The notes: generated from the letters alone by a model not told the origin. Counted from the first letter of the stretch, positions 45,286-55,676 are shown. The stretch: DNA of 64,000 bases from an uncultured Bacilli bacterium (GCA_944375905.1 CALWAS010000018.1:1-64000); one strand, 5' to 3'. Translations and numbers: made by a program.

Positions 45286-46410
45286 ATGAACATTTTCTGG
45301 GTCTTCAACCACCCGGCTCCCTACAAGGTGGCCCTTCACGAAGAGCTCTCGCATCGCGTCGAAGGCCTAACGGCGGTCTATGAGCGCAGCTCCGAGGGCG
45401 ACCGCAACAAAGACTGGTACCTCAAGCGCAAAGTGTCATACGAAGCGATTTGCCTGAAAGCCCTGCCGCTTGGGCCCCATAACGCCGTCTCGCTCAAATT
45501 GCCTTCCATCTATCGAAGAAAGAAATACGACATAGTCGTCGTAAACGGCTATTCGACGGTGGCCGAAATGGTTTTCATCGACTACCTTCGCCGCCATGAC
45601 ATACCCTATGTGTTCGCCATAAACGGGGGAATAGCCAAATCGCGGGAAAACCCGATAAAGGAGAAAGTCAAACGCCACTACATTTCCGGGGCCTCCCTAT
45701 ATTTGGCCCCCGACGAAAACAGCGTTTCCTATCTTTTGCATTACGGAGCGGACAAGGAGAAAATCCGTCTTTACCCGTATTCGACTGTCTATGAAAAAGA
45801 TGTCTTGAAAAAGCCTCTGACCAAAGAGGAGAAACGCGCCGGCTGGAAAGCGGATACGCTATCGCAAGGGCGCCTTGCCGGCTTTGAACGTGTATATGTC
45901 GCGGTAGGCAGCTTCATTGAGCGCAAGAACAATGCGCGCCTTCTTGAGCTCTGGAAGAAAGCGAGACGCGATTACGCCCTCGTTCTCATCGGTGACGGCC
46001 CGGAAGAGCAAAAATACCGATCCTTTGTCGAAAAGAACGGGATGGGCAATGTCTTCATCTATCCATTCCTTTCTCATCCGGAAACGCTTAAGCGCCTTTC
46101 CTATGCCGATATGTCAATCTTCCTTACGAAGGAAGACATCTACGGTCATGTAGTCAATGAATCGCTCTCTCAAGGGACGCCGGTAATCGCAAGCCGACAC
46201 GCCAACGCATCGCTTAAACTAATAGAAAACGGGTCGACTGGCTATCTTCTCGAAGATGAGGAAGACGACACCTTCCTGGCGGCAGTGAACGCAAGCGCCG
46301 ACGGGAGAATGCCGTTTGAATGTCTAAAAAAAGCAAGGGAAAACACCATCGAGAAAATGGCAGACCGCCACTATGAGATCTTCAAAGAGTATCTCGGGGA
46401 CGAAAAATGA
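45286..46410 (+). CDS. Family 4 glycosyltransferase
   Basis: 374 residues, GT-B. N-terminal FWVFNHPAPYKVALHEEL, C-terminal YVAVGSFIERKNNARLLELW, ALVLIGDGPEEQKY and the donor-site segment EDIYGHVVNESLSQGTPVIAS. The E-x7-E spacing is met by E in KEDIYGHVVNE. It opens the second glycan cluster and is coupled to the following glycosyltransferase by a four-base overlap (ATGA). Sugar unknown. Confidence 0.88.
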   Translation: MNIFWVFNHPAPYKVALHEELSHRVEGLTAVYERSSEGDRNKDWYLKRKVSYEAICLKALPLGPHNAVSLKLPSIYRRKKYDIVVVNGYSTVAEMVFIDYLRRHDIPYVFAINGGIAKSRENPIKEKVKRHYISGASLYLAPDENSVSYLLHYGADKEKIRLYPYSTVYEKDVLKKPLTKEEKRAGWKADTLSQGRLAGFERVYVAVGSFIERKNNARLLELWKKARRDYALVLIGDGPEEQKYRSFVEKNGMGNVFIYPFLSHPETLKRLSYADMSIFLTKEDIYGHVVNESLSQGTPVIASRHANASLKLIENGSTGYLLEDEEDDTFLAAVNASADGRMPFECLKKARENTIEKMADRHYEIFKEYLGDEK

Positions 46411-47501
46411 GAATCCTCTATTTCACCAAAGCCCTTCCTTCATCGCTCTACAATGCGCTTCTCAATGAAGGGCATTTGGTGAACAATCCATCAAATCAGA
46501 ATTTTCACTTAAGGATGATTGACGCTCTTTCCATGAGGAATGAAGTCGAAATAGTATCGACTTTGCCCAGTGCTTTCGAGTCGAGGCACATAGAGCGTAA
46601 AAAGAATTGGCACTTTATAGCAGATCATGGTTTCTTAAGGAACACCGCTACTATAGCCAAGGAATTTGACGGTCAAAAAATCGACGTGCTTTTGTTTGAC
46701 TCCCTTGCGATAAAACTTGGTTTCGAAGCAATTGGATTTTCTAAAAAGAAAGGCGTTTTTGCATGCGCAATCATCACCGACAATCCAATTAATCTCACTT
46801 CCTCGCCCCTCTACTTCCGATTGGCCTTTCGTAAGCTCTTATCCAAAGCTGACGGAGGGATCGCCCTCTCGCCTGGCCTTCAAGGCCTAAAGCCCGGTTC
46901 GCTTTTGCTTCCGGGGGTAGTAAGGCCGAGCACCTGCCCACCGCATAGAGAAGCAACCCCCTATCTCTACTTTGCGGGTTCTCTTCTCCCGCAGTACGGA
47001 CTCCCGAAATTGATTGACGCTTATATTAAGGCAAACTTATCCTGGCCGTTCTTTATAGCCGGCCATTCGTCTTCCCTTAAGCCGAGAGATGGGCGAGTCA
47101 GGTTCCTTGGTCAATTGAGCGAGCAGGAAAACGCTTCGTTTCAAGCGGGGGCCGGCTTGCTTCTCAATCCTCGCCCGCTTAACGCGAAACGCGACATGGA
47201 ATCAATCCCCAGCAAGCTCTTCGAATATCTTGCGAGCGGATCGCCGATTGTTTCCACTGCCCATCCTTTCTTTGCGAAGCACTTTCCCGACGACATCGAT
47301 TTCATAGATGAAAACGGGTTCTTCGACTATTTCCTCGCCCATCGGCAAAAAGACGGCAGCCTTGCCTTCTTAAAAAAGAATGCTGCCTCGGAGAGAGTCG
47401 TCAATGAATTCGGCCTCGAGGCGACAAACAGAAAATTGGGAGACTACTTGGAAGAGGTTATTTCGCGTTCCAGGGAATCCATTACTTTTTCAAAGGAATA
47501 G
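46407..47501 (+). CDS. Putative glycosyltransferase, GT-B type
   Basis: 364 residues. N-terminal MRILYFTKALPSSLYNALL and C-terminal PYLYFAGSLLPQYGLPKLIDAY, VRFLGQLSEQENASF and SIPSKLFEYLASGSPIVST agree with GT4-like capsule transferases; the PSKLFEYLASGSP block corresponds to the donor-sugar site. It is translated coupled to the gene before it. Its last 58 bases overlap the end of the convergent glycosyltransferase gene at 47,444-48,637, an unusually long 3' overlap. Confidence 0.8.
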   Translation: MRILYFTKALPSSLYNALLNEGHLVNNPSNQNFHLRMIDALSMRNEVEIVSTLPSAFESRHIERKKNWHFIADHGFLRNTATIAKEFDGQKIDVLLFDSLAIKLGFEAIGFSKKKGVFACAIITDNPINLTSSPLYFRLAFRKLLSKADGGIALSPGLQGLKPGSLLLPGVVRPSTCPPHREATPYLYFAGSLLPQYGLPKLIDAYIKANLSWPFFIAGHSSSLKPRDGRVRFLGQLSEQENASFQAGAGLLLNPRPLNAKRDMESIPSKLFEYLASGSPIVSTAHPFFAKHFPDDIDFIDENGFFDYFLAHRQKDGSLAFLKKNAASERVVNEFGLEATNRKLGDYLEEVISRSRESITFSKE

Positions 47502-48637
47502 CGATCTTCATAGGCCTCGGCATTTCTCTTTCCCATTTTGGCCAGTTGCTCATCGGATAGGAGCATCGCTTTCTTCAATGTCTCCGCGATGTGCTTTTCA
47601 CCTTCCCTTGCGATGAGGCTTCCGCCTATTTGCTCGAGGAGCTCTCTTCCGTCGCCTTCGATAATTCCGAAGATGGGTTTTCCATAAGCCAAGGAGGAAA
47701 TCAATTTGTTGGGAATGGTCTTGTAGACCGGGCTCGCTCCTCCGCGAAGGGGCACGAGAATCACGGAAGCATCCCGGTAGAAAGACGAAGCTTCTTCGAC
47801 TGAAAGCGTTCCGTAGAAAAAGACTTTGTCGGAAAGTCCCTTCTCCTCGACTTCTTTCTTGGCCTTTTCGAGATTCGATCCGGTGCCGACGACATGGAAG
47901 GAAACGTTCGCGTCTTTGCCTAGCAACGCGATGGCATCGACGACCTCCTCGATAAGCTGGAGTTTTCCGACATTGCCAACGTAAACGAGGTTGAAGCAGT
48001 TTCCAAGCTCCTTTTTATCGAGGCTTTCCCCTTTTTCCACGAGGGGAGGCTGGGGGACGAAGACGATATTGCCAGGGCTAAGGCGAAGTACCGAGACGAA
48101 ATATTCTTTGAACGAAGGGGACGAAATCAGGATCTTGGTTGCCGAAAGGTAGATTTTTCTCGACCAGCGATAGAGTATGCGATAGAAGATGCTTTCGGGT
48201 TTGATGTTTCCTGCAACGACCGCCGACTCGGGCCAGAGATCCAAACAATGGAGAACATGGGGAATATGGTGCTTCCTCGCGAATTCACCGGCGCCTTGAA
48301 CCGACATGACCGGAGACATCGACATCGAGTAAACGACATCGAAGTCGCCCTTTAGCCTCCTTAGGAACTTCCGGGACGAAAAATTGAAGCTCAGGTAGTT
48401 GGCTATGAGGGAAAGCTTTCCCTTCTTCCTTGGGCAAAGGGGCATCCGATGTATCCTTACGCCGTTCAGCTCCTCGTAAGATACTTTCCGATACTCGTCC
48501 GGTATTCCGCCGAGACCATAGTTAGGCCTCCCCGTAACGACCGTAACTTCATGCCCGCGGCGAACGAGATCTTCGGCAATCGGGGTAATGGCAACGTTTT
48601 CCGGAAAGTAATACTGACAGACTATGAGAATTCTCAT
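47444..48637 (-). CDS. WbuB-type glycosyltransferase, likely L-FucNAc transferase
   Basis: 397 residues, GT4. The N-terminus MRILIVCQYYFPENVAITPIAEDL with GHEVTVVTGRPNYG and the later HCLDLWPESAV, YVGNVGKLQ, and IPNKLISSLAYGKPIFGI are the pattern of WbuB/CapL-like enzymes, several of which add L-FucNAc. The UDP-L-FucNAc pathway (capE, capF, capG) is encoded in the same window, which makes that donor plausible. GATAAT lies eight bases before ATG 48637, with no Shine-Dalgarno. Divergent from the ATP-grasp gene. Confidence 0.85.
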   Translation of the reverse strand: MRILIVCQYYFPENVAITPIAEDLVRRGHEVTVVTGRPNYGLGGIPDEYRKVSYEELNGVRIHRMPLCPRKKGKLSLIANYLSFNFSSRKFLRRLKGDFDVVYSMSMSPVMSVQGAGEFARKHHIPHVLHCLDLWPESAVVAGNIKPESIFYRILYRWSRKIYLSATKILISSPSFKEYFVSVLRLSPGNIVFVPQPPLVEKGESLDKKELGNCFNLVYVGNVGKLQLIEEVVDAIALLGKDANVSFHVVGTGSNLEKAKKEVEEKGLSDKVFFYGTLSVEEASSFYRDASVILVPLRGGASPVYKTIPNKLISSLAYGKPIFGIIEGDGRELLEQIGGSLIAREGEKHIAETLKKAMLLSDEQLAKMGKRNAEAYEDRYSFEKVMDSLEREITSSK

Positions 48638-48645
48638 GCCCGGCC

Positions 48646-48651
48646 ATTATC
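48646..48651 (-). promoter_or_regulatory. -10 hexamer 8 nt before ATG 48637
   Basis: GATAAT on the minus strand followed by an eight-base, GC-rich spacer and ATG; no Shine-Dalgarno. Confidence 0.45.
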
Positions 48652-48705
48652 GCATAGCGCAAGCAATCCGAATTACGAAAAAGATTCTCTTTGCCAATGT
48701 TTCAC

Positions 48706-48711
48706 TATAAT
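48706..48711 (+). promoter_or_regulatory. -10 hexamer 7 nt before ATG 48719
   Basis: TATAAT, seven-base spacer GGGGCGG, then ATG of the ATP-grasp gene. A second ATG (48734) lies 15 nt further. Confidence 0.45.
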
Positions 48712-48718
48712 GGGGCGG

Positions 48719-49618
48719 ATGCTCCAAGAGGGAATGCACGAAAACCTTAGGCTCCGGGCCATCGTCGAGCCGTTCCGAGGATTGGTCAAAGCCATTTCCC
48801 CGGTTCTTTACGTCAAGCTCCAATACCGTTACCTGACCCATCGCAAGCTCAACCTTGCAAACCCCGTGCGCTACACGGAAAAGCTCCAGCACCTGCGCCT
48901 ATATGAATATCCTCGCGACCCTCTTGTCAAAGAGTGCGCTTCCCGACTCGGGGCAAGGGAATATTTGAAAAGGACCGGGCATGGCGATCTCCTGGTCCCG
49001 CTAATTGGATCGTATTCGAGTTTCGAGGAGATAGACTTTTCCGCTTTTCCGGACTCGTTTGTCCTAAAGTGCAACCACGCTTCGGGATTCAATGCCATCG
49101 TTGAAGATAAAAATGCGATGGATAAGGCGGTTTTGGCGAAGAAATTCAAAAAATGGTTGGCAACCGACTATGGAAAGATGACGGTTGAGCCGCACTATAG
49201 CGAAATCGAGCGCAAGATCGTCGCCGAAAGGATGCTAAGGGAAAACGGCCATCTTCCGACCGAATACAAAATCCACTGCTTCAACGGAAAAGCCAAGAAC
49301 CTTTATGTCGTAAGGGGGCGTGGAAAGGACATACGCTACGACCAGCTCTATATCGATTGGACTCCTTTCGACGAATCTCAGTTCAATGGCTGGAAAAAAG
49401 GAGACGTTCCGCCAGAGCGGCCGTCGAATTTCGACGAGATGGCAAAAATAGCGGAGGAACTCTCGAAGCCGTTTCCCTTTGTCCGCGTCGACCTCTACTC
49501 GATCGACGGCCGGATATACTTCTCCGAGTTGACGTTCACTCCCGCCAAGGGGACGCTCGTCTTTGACGACGACAAGGCCGATTTCATCCAGGGCGAATGG
49601 CTTAGCTTGCCCAGATAG
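48719..49618 (+). CDS. TupA-like ATP-grasp protein
   Basis: 299 residues of the TupA-type ATP-grasp family found in glycan clusters (TupA takes part in teichuronopeptide synthesis). Signatures: NPVRYTEKLQHLRLY, FVLKCNHASGFN, ERKIVAERML, EYKIHCFNGKAK and FVRVDLYSIDGRIYFSELTF, which holds the metal and ATP-binding residues. ATP-grasp enzymes join a carboxylate to an amine or hydroxyl, so this one may attach an amino acid or peptide to uronic acids made by Ugd; inference. Frame is open far upstream (to 48449) but that part is antisense to the divergent gene. Ends 17 bp inside the convergent lipoprotein gene. Confidence 0.8.
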   Translation: MLQEGMHENLRLRAIVEPFRGLVKAISPVLYVKLQYRYLTHRKLNLANPVRYTEKLQHLRLYEYPRDPLVKECASRLGAREYLKRTGHGDLLVPLIGSYSSFEEIDFSAFPDSFVLKCNHASGFNAIVEDKNAMDKAVLAKKFKKWLATDYGKMTVEPHYSEIERKIVAERMLRENGHLPTEYKIHCFNGKAKNLYVVRGRGKDIRYDQLYIDWTPFDESQFNGWKKGDVPPERPSNFDEMAKIAEELSKPFPFVRVDLYSIDGRIYFSELTFTPAKGTLVFDDDKADFIQGEWLSLPR

Positions 49619-50600
49619 AATCGACGAACATCACCTCGTAAAGCAAGAGGCCGAAGTGAGTTTCGCTTTCGTCGGAAGCAAGGGCCGATATTTTTCCGTC
49701 GCCCTCGCCAACATCCAAGAAGGAGTCGCGGTAATTGGAATAGCTGATTCCATAGCCGACTAACCCATTCGGATCGATCCCGATGTCCTCGAACGAGAAA
49801 CCGGTGAATGAGCAGGCCTCGCCGCCGTTGTCCGTATTGACATAGGTGTCCTTCAATGTCAGTTCCACGACGCTGCTCGAATAATAGAGATCAATCTTCA
49901 AATCGATGATCGAAAGGCGCGCCGTCGTATCCCCGTCATGGCTGCGGTCATCGCTTCCGCCACGGAAGGAAACAAGGAAATAATCGCTGTCGGAAAGTTG
50001 CCTCGGAAGCCTCGTCGAGAATCCCGTCTCATCGATCGAGACAAACGAGAGCGAATGGGTTCCTGCACAGTACATCTGGCCATTGTAGAGCTTGGAAAGA
50101 TAGCCATAGGCGAACGCGTCGCCCCCAACGGTCGAAAGGCATTTGGTCTTCCCGAAATCCGTCCCTATCTTTCCGTCGTCTCCGTTCGGCTCCTTGCTGA
50201 GAACCCAATTGGCGCTCACGGTCGTGGCCAAACTGCTGCCATTGTAGGAAAGCATGTCGGAATAGCCGGCATCGCGAAGGCCCAAGTGAACTGGAAGGTC
50301 TTGCCCATTGTCGATTGCCTTGCCTTGGCGGCCCTTCTGGGAGGGATCGAAGTTCTGCGATCCGTCCCCATAGACAGACCCATTGAAATAGTCGCCTGTC
50401 CCGTCCTCCAAGATCGGGGTCAGCTCCCTGCTCTCGACTTCCAAGGACCCATCATCCATTTCGTGATAGCCGAGATAATAGAAGGCCTCGAAGTCGGAAT
50501 TTATGTTGATAGACGGGTCCATGAGCCCTTTGACGTTGGAACAACCGGCTAGGGAAAGCGAAACGAGGGCCAAGGCCCACGTGGTCTTATTCTTCTTCAT
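49602..50600 (-). CDS. Lipoprotein of unknown function
   Basis: 332 residues. N-terminal lipoprotein signal MKKNKTTWALALVSLSLAGC with the modified Cys at 20. The mature part is rich in Ser, Asp and Gly with alternating strands, probably a beta-sandwich surface domain; no family recognised. GGAGGT precedes ATG 50600; a longer frame lies inside the upstream gene. Its start overlaps the end of the O-antigen-ligase-like gene by 14 bp, so both are made together, which suggests a surface protein linked to the same glycan. Confidence 0.75.
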   Translation of the reverse strand: MKKNKTTWALALVSLSLAGCSNVKGLMDPSININSDFEAFYYLGYHEMDDGSLEVESRELTPILEDGTGDYFNGSVYGDGSQNFDPSQKGRQGKAIDNGQDLPVHLGLRDAGYSDMLSYNGSSLATTVSANWVLSKEPNGDDGKIGTDFGKTKCLSTVGGDAFAYGYLSKLYNGQMYCAGTHSLSFVSIDETGFSTRLPRQLSDSDYFLVSFRGGSDDRSHDGDTTARLSIIDLKIDLYYSSSVVELTLKDTYVNTDNGGEACSFTGFSFEDIGIDPNGLVGYGISYSNYRDSFLDVGEGDGKISALASDESETHFGLLLYEVMFVDSIWAS

Positions 50601-52026
50601 TGGCGCGAACCTCCAAAGCGAATTTCCTACGGAAATAAACCGGGCGATAAGAAAGGCCCACGAGGAATAGAACGGAGCTGAATAGAACGCTTCCGCCGAA
50701 AGGCGAAACATAGGCATTGGCTTCGCTTTGGAGGACGTACGGGGTCATGTCCATGAAGAATGTCATATAGGCAGCGTAACCAAGGCCGATGCCGCCGACC
50801 AAAAGCGAGAACGGCGATTTCTTTTCGTCGTGTATCAAAAGATAGACGAGGACGATGCTTGAGAATAGAAAGGCGAGGAAGGAAAGGAAGCCGACAAGCC
50901 CGCCCTCCATAAACGGCACGATCTCGAAGGTCTTGAGATCGGTGCTGATCCAGGGAGTCGACGACCAAAGGGAACGGTTGTAATAGGTTCCGACGCTCGT
51001 CGAATAGAACGGGTTCATGCCGAAGAGAAGCGAAAGGAAAGAGGCGTCGCCATTATGGTAGAACGTCGCCGAAATCACGTCGTTGATTGGCTTTGTCCAT
51101 CTTCCGTTATTGAAAATCTTCCGCAAAATCCCTTCCGAAAAAAGAGAATTGCTATTGGAGAGAATGATTCCGAAGTAAGCTGCGAGGACGATGCCGAAGA
51201 CCGACACGATGGCAATCGAGGCGATTTTAATCCATTTCGGGGCCTCTTCTTTTAGCTTCATGAAGCGAAGGCCAAGGGCCAGCAAGTAAACGACGGCCGT
51301 AACGGCAATCGAGGCGACGAGCGGCACGCTGATGGCAAATAGGATCCCGATTCCGGCAACGACGGAAAGGAAGATCCCCTTCCCTCTTTCCTTCTTCCAA
51401 TCGATGAAAAGGAGGGCGGTGCCGGAAGAAGCGAGGACGGTTGAAAAACCGCCGGCGTAATTGATGCTCACCCGGGCGATGGAAGTTCCTAGAAGAAAAG
51501 CGGCTTCGTTATCCACATCGTATGCGACGCCGTGCCAATAGTATTGTTTCCCGGCATAGATAATCGTGTGCCACGGCCCGTAAAGGACCATCGTCGAGAT
51601 CCAGCTCACGAGGACAAGAAGCGCCAGTCCCCCGAGAAGGAAATAGACAAAAAGCCACCGGTCTATCTTCCTTTCAAGCTTGGCGGCGATTCCGAAAAAG
51701 AAACATCCGGCCATCCCAAGGAAGGAAAGCAAGCCCGCGACGATTCCCGAAAAGGCGTTCGCATAGCTGTTTATCTGAAACACGCCGAGCGAACAGGTGA
51801 GAAGGAAGAGAAGGAATGGCCCGGCGTACATCCAGAAAGATACCTTCTCGCCCTTATCGAATTTTCTATTCGCCCCGAATAGCAGGAGAATGGCCAAGGC
51901 AAAGAGGATCGTCCCGGCTACGGAGACGAGTAGGCTTTCGCCAAATGAGAAAGCGAGGACGGCTAGGACGAAGGCGCCGATGAGCGGCAAGGCATTGTCC
52001 TTCGTGAACATGGCTTTTATTTTCAT
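50587..52026 (-). CDS. O-antigen ligase/polymerase-type membrane protein
   Basis: 479 residues, about twelve helices, a large loop with KIFNNGRWTKPIND and a segment SSTPWISTDLKTFEIVPFMEGGLVGFL that matches the Wzy_C/WaaL layout (basic loop, then a conserved helix). It polymerises or ligates glycan chains. ATG 52026 is chosen: TAGCAT lies eight bases upstream; an upstream TTG at 52113 has no support. Second such protein in the window, after 20,795-22,894. Confidence 0.75.
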   Translation of the reverse strand: MKIKAMFTKDNALPLIGAFVLAVLAFSFGESLLVSVAGTILFALAILLLFGANRKFDKGEKVSFWMYAGPFLLFLLTCSLGVFQINSYANAFSGIVAGLLSFLGMAGCFFFGIAAKLERKIDRWLFVYFLLGGLALLVLVSWISTMVLYGPWHTIIYAGKQYYWHGVAYDVDNEAAFLLGTSIARVSINYAGGFSTVLASSGTALLFIDWKKERGKGIFLSVVAGIGILFAISVPLVASIAVTAVVYLLALGLRFMKLKEEAPKWIKIASIAIVSVFGIVLAAYFGIILSNSNSLFSEGILRKIFNNGRWTKPINDVISATFYHNGDASFLSLLFGMNPFYSTSVGTYYNRSLWSSTPWISTDLKTFEIVPFMEGGLVGFLSFLAFLFSSIVLVYLLIHDEKKSPFSLLVGGIGLGYAAYMTFFMDMTPYVLQSEANAYVSPFGGSVLFSSVLFLVGLSYRPVYFRRKFALEVRANEEE

Positions 52027-52034
52027 TTCACCAA

Positions 52035-52040
52035 ATGCTA
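52035..52040 (-). promoter_or_regulatory. -10-like hexamer 8 nt before ATG 52026
   Basis: TAGCAT on the minus strand, eight-base spacer, then ATG. A weaker match than the other boxes but same spacing. Confidence 0.3.
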
Positions 52041-52147
52041 CCACCCTCGCTATCTCATAGATAGGAAAGATGGGAAAAGCGCCGAGCATTTCCTTCTTGT
52101 TCAACAAGTGCAAAGAGAGCGGTCTTTTCTATAAGGAGCGCCCCGCC

Positions 52148-52190
52148 TATAATCTTTGTGCTTGCTAAGCAAGCAAGGCAATTTGAAGGA
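52148..52190 (+). promoter_or_regulatory. eno: Enolase -10 box and ribosome binding site
   Basis: TATAAT at 52148-52153 is followed by a leader of about 40 nt and GAAGGAG (52184-52190) 10 nt before ATG 52201. The leader holds a small CTTGC-TAA-GCAAG hairpin. This highly expressed gene uses a classical Shine-Dalgarno, unlike many of its neighbours. Confidence 0.55.
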
Positions 52191-52194
52191 GTAA

Positions 52195-53499
<1,305 letters not shown>

Positions 53500-53522
53500 A
53501 GCCGATTCGCGTAGGCAAAAAG

Positions 53523-53548
53523 GCCGCTCGGGAAACCGAGCGGCTTTT
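53523..53548 (+). terminator. Intrinsic terminator of eno
   Basis: GCCGCTCGG (53523-53531), a GAAA tetraloop and CCGAGCGGC (53536-53544) followed by TTTT. A preceding A run makes it usable from the other strand too. Confidence 0.9.
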
Positions 53549-53592
53549 CTTGCGCAAAGGTCGGAGTCAATGGGCCGACTCGCAGTTAACGT

Positions 53593-53841
53593 CTAAATAG
53601 GATGTTTCTCCAAATAGCCTTTTGCATACGAGCAAATCGGTACGATCTCGTATGAGTTCTCTTTCGCTTCCGCCACGGCCCTTTCCATGAGTTTGGCCGC
53701 TAGGCCCTGTCCGCGGTAGGCGGCATCGACAAAAGTATGCTCTATCGCCATCCTGTCACCGGCCAAAGCATAGGTTAGGTATCCAGCCAGCTTGCTCCCA
53801 TCGTAAAGGAAGAGGCCATTGTTTTTCTTTACAAGTTCCAT
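53593..53841 (-). CDS. Small GNAT-type N-acetyltransferase (YjdJ-like)
   Basis: 82 residues. The acetyl-CoA pocket is in IEHTFVDAAYRGQGLAAKL, followed by AKENSYEIVPICSYAKGYLEKHP, the hallmark of the short YjdJ/YidJ-type GNAT family. Substrate unknown. Convergent with eno; ends 45 bases from its terminator. Confidence 0.88.
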   Translation of the reverse strand: MELVKKNNGLFLYDGSKLAGYLTYALAGDRMAIEHTFVDAAYRGQGLAAKLMERAVAEAKENSYEIVPICSYAKGYLEKHPI

Positions 53842-53886
53842 GGCGACATTTTGGAGGAACTAAAGCGAAAAGGGAAATCAAACGCT

Positions 53887-55242
53887 CTATCTCGCCCCAT
53901 TTCCCTCGCCGCGTGAAGGAAGTCCCTCGCCGCTGTCGTTTCGATAGAGAAGCTTCAGGAAAATCGGGGTAAGGAACGAAGTGAGAACGATGAGGATGAG
54001 GGCAAAGGGCATGATCGAGGAAGACACGAGGCCGGCGTCGATTCCGGTTTGGGTCGTGACGATCAGGACTTCTGCCCGAGCCATCATGCCGACTCCGATT
54101 CGAAGACTGTCCTTGAGCTTGAATTTGCCGATGAGGGCACCCGTTCCGGCCCCGATGACCTTTCCGAGCATTCCGAGGAGAACCCAGACGATTCCGAAAA
54201 CGATGACGATCCAATTGGTCAAATCGAAGTCCGCGGAATACATCTTGAGGGCTACCGAGGCAAAGAAAATGGGGATGAAGAACACATTGCTCGTCGTTTC
54301 CGTCCGATGGTCGATGTAATCGGAAGGGGCCGTGGAGGCAAGCATCAAGCCGGCTACATATCCTCCGGTAATGTCCGCGATTTGAAAGAAGGCCTGGGCG
54401 ACATAGGCCCAAAGGAAGGCAAAGGCAAAGGCAAGGATCGGTATCCTAATATGATGGGGATATTTCTTGCCCAGCCAATTGAACCCCTTCCTTATGAGGA
54501 TTCCCACCCCAAAGGAAAGGGCGAAGAAAACGGCCATGTTGACGACGATAACCACCACTTCCGTAACCGCGTCGAGATGGCCGCCGCATGATTCGATGAT
54601 GAACTGGAGGAGATTGAAATCGGTCGTTCCTTGGCTCGTTCCCGAAAGGGAGATGACTAGCGAGAGGAGGATGATGCCGATGATGTCGTCGATGATCGAA
54701 GCGGCTACGAGAGCCGATCCAACCGGGGTGTCGAGCTTCCCCATTTCCTTGAGGGTCGCGACCGTGATGGAAACCGAAGTCGCGGTGAGGATGACTCCAT
54801 AGTAGATGTCGCTATAGATCGGATTCACGCCATCGGAAAGGAAATTGGTTGGCAATCCGCCGTATGTTCGGAAAAGGAAGGCGGCCAAAAAGCCGAAGGC
54901 AAGCGGAAACACGACGCCTAGGGACGTGATGATGACCGAAGCCTTGCCGACTGCCTTTATCTGCTTCACGTTCGTTTCGATGCCGGCGCTGAAAAGTATC
55001 AAAACCACGCCGAATTTGGCGAGGATATTTATTCCTTCCTCGGTATAAGGAGTGAGGATGCTTTCGCCCGGGACGAACGTGATGAGCCCGACCAGGAGGC
55101 CAGCCAGAAGGAAGCCTATGACCTGTGGCACTTTGAATTTCTCGAGGAAAATCGATATGAGCTTGGCGAATATGAGTATTAAGGCGACTGGCAATAGCAC
55201 TTGAAAGGCTTGCCCGGCCTCGATGATGTCAGCAAGAAACAT
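53887..55242 (-). CDS. Cation:proton antiporter, CPA2 family
   Basis: 451 residues, about twelve to thirteen helices. Typical blocks: LISIFLEKFKVPQVIGFLLAG in the first helices, LFSAGIETNVKQIKAVG, VILTATSVSITVATLKEMGKL and AASIIDDIIGIILLSLV, where the DD pair is the ion-binding site, plus GMMARAEVLIVTTQTGI. Kef/NapA-type exchangers move Na+ or K+ against protons. No TrkA-N domain is attached. A TATAAT lies about 25 nt upstream of ATG 55242, with a GGGGG stretch nearer the start. Confidence 0.9.
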   Translation of the reverse strand: MFLADIIEAGQAFQVLLPVALILIFAKLISIFLEKFKVPQVIGFLLAGLLVGLITFVPGESILTPYTEEGINILAKFGVVLILFSAGIETNVKQIKAVGKASVIITSLGVVFPLAFGFLAAFLFRTYGGLPTNFLSDGVNPIYSDIYYGVILTATSVSITVATLKEMGKLDTPVGSALVAASIIDDIIGIILLSLVISLSGTSQGTTDFNLLQFIIESCGGHLDAVTEVVVIVVNMAVFFALSFGVGILIRKGFNWLGKKYPHHIRIPILAFAFAFLWAYVAQAFFQIADITGGYVAGLMLASTAPSDYIDHRTETTSNVFFIPIFFASVALKMYSADFDLTNWIVIVFGIVWVLLGMLGKVIGAGTGALIGKFKLKDSLRIGVGMMARAEVLIVTTQTGIDAGLVSSSIMPFALILIVLTSFLTPIFLKLLYRNDSGEGLPSRGEGNGAR

Positions 55243-55332
55243 GGGACATCCCCCTTCGGACCCGATTATATGATTCGGCGGCGAAAAGGGTAGGCAAAAA
55301 AGCGCCCCATTGCCAAACGAAGGGAAAAACGT

Positions 55333-55662
55333 TTAGAAACCGGTGTACTTTATATAGCCGAAGTAACTGAGAAGGAAAATAAGGGCGACGTGAAGAACGA
55401 GGAAGGCGAGGCTGATCCAGAGGAACCGCCGCCCGTTTAGCGAATCCTCGTTCCTTATCTCCTTGAACGATATGTAGGAAATAAGGAGCCCTAGGCTTCC
55501 GAGAAGGAAGCCGCACACGAGAACTTCTCCTTCGTTTACGTGGAAGGATGGCTTGTAGTCTTCGTCATAGAGATGCCTTAGCTCTAGGGCGTAACGCGTC
55601 GAAAGGACGATGACCGAAAAGGTCATGAACACGAGAGCCAAGACGATCCAATAGAATTCCAT
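55333..55662 (-). CDS. Small membrane protein, three helices, unknown function
   Basis: 109 residues with helices at about 4-22, 48-68 and 80-102. Charged loops (ELRHLYDEDYKPSFHVNEGE) between. Family not recognised. TATAGT lies eight bases before ATG 55662 and no Shine-Dalgarno exists, as in several other genes here. Confidence 0.6.
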   Translation of the reverse strand: MEFYWIVLALVFMTFSVIVLSTRYALELRHLYDEDYKPSFHVNEGEVLVCGFLLGSLGLLISYISFKEIRNEDSLNGRRFLWISLAFLVLHVALIFLLSYFGYIKYTGF

Positions 55663-55670
55663 GTGTGAAG

Positions 55671-55676
55671 ACTATA
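55671..55676 (-). promoter_or_regulatory. -10 hexamer 8 nt before ATG 55662
   Basis: TATAGT on the minus strand, eight-base spacer, then ATG. It overlaps the end of the upstream small gene. Confidence 0.45.

Noticed and set aside
48449-48718. N-terminal extension of the ATP-grasp protein by 90 residues
   Set aside because: It runs antisense through the start of the divergent glycosyltransferase, is not protein-like, and the family core begins after ATG 48719.
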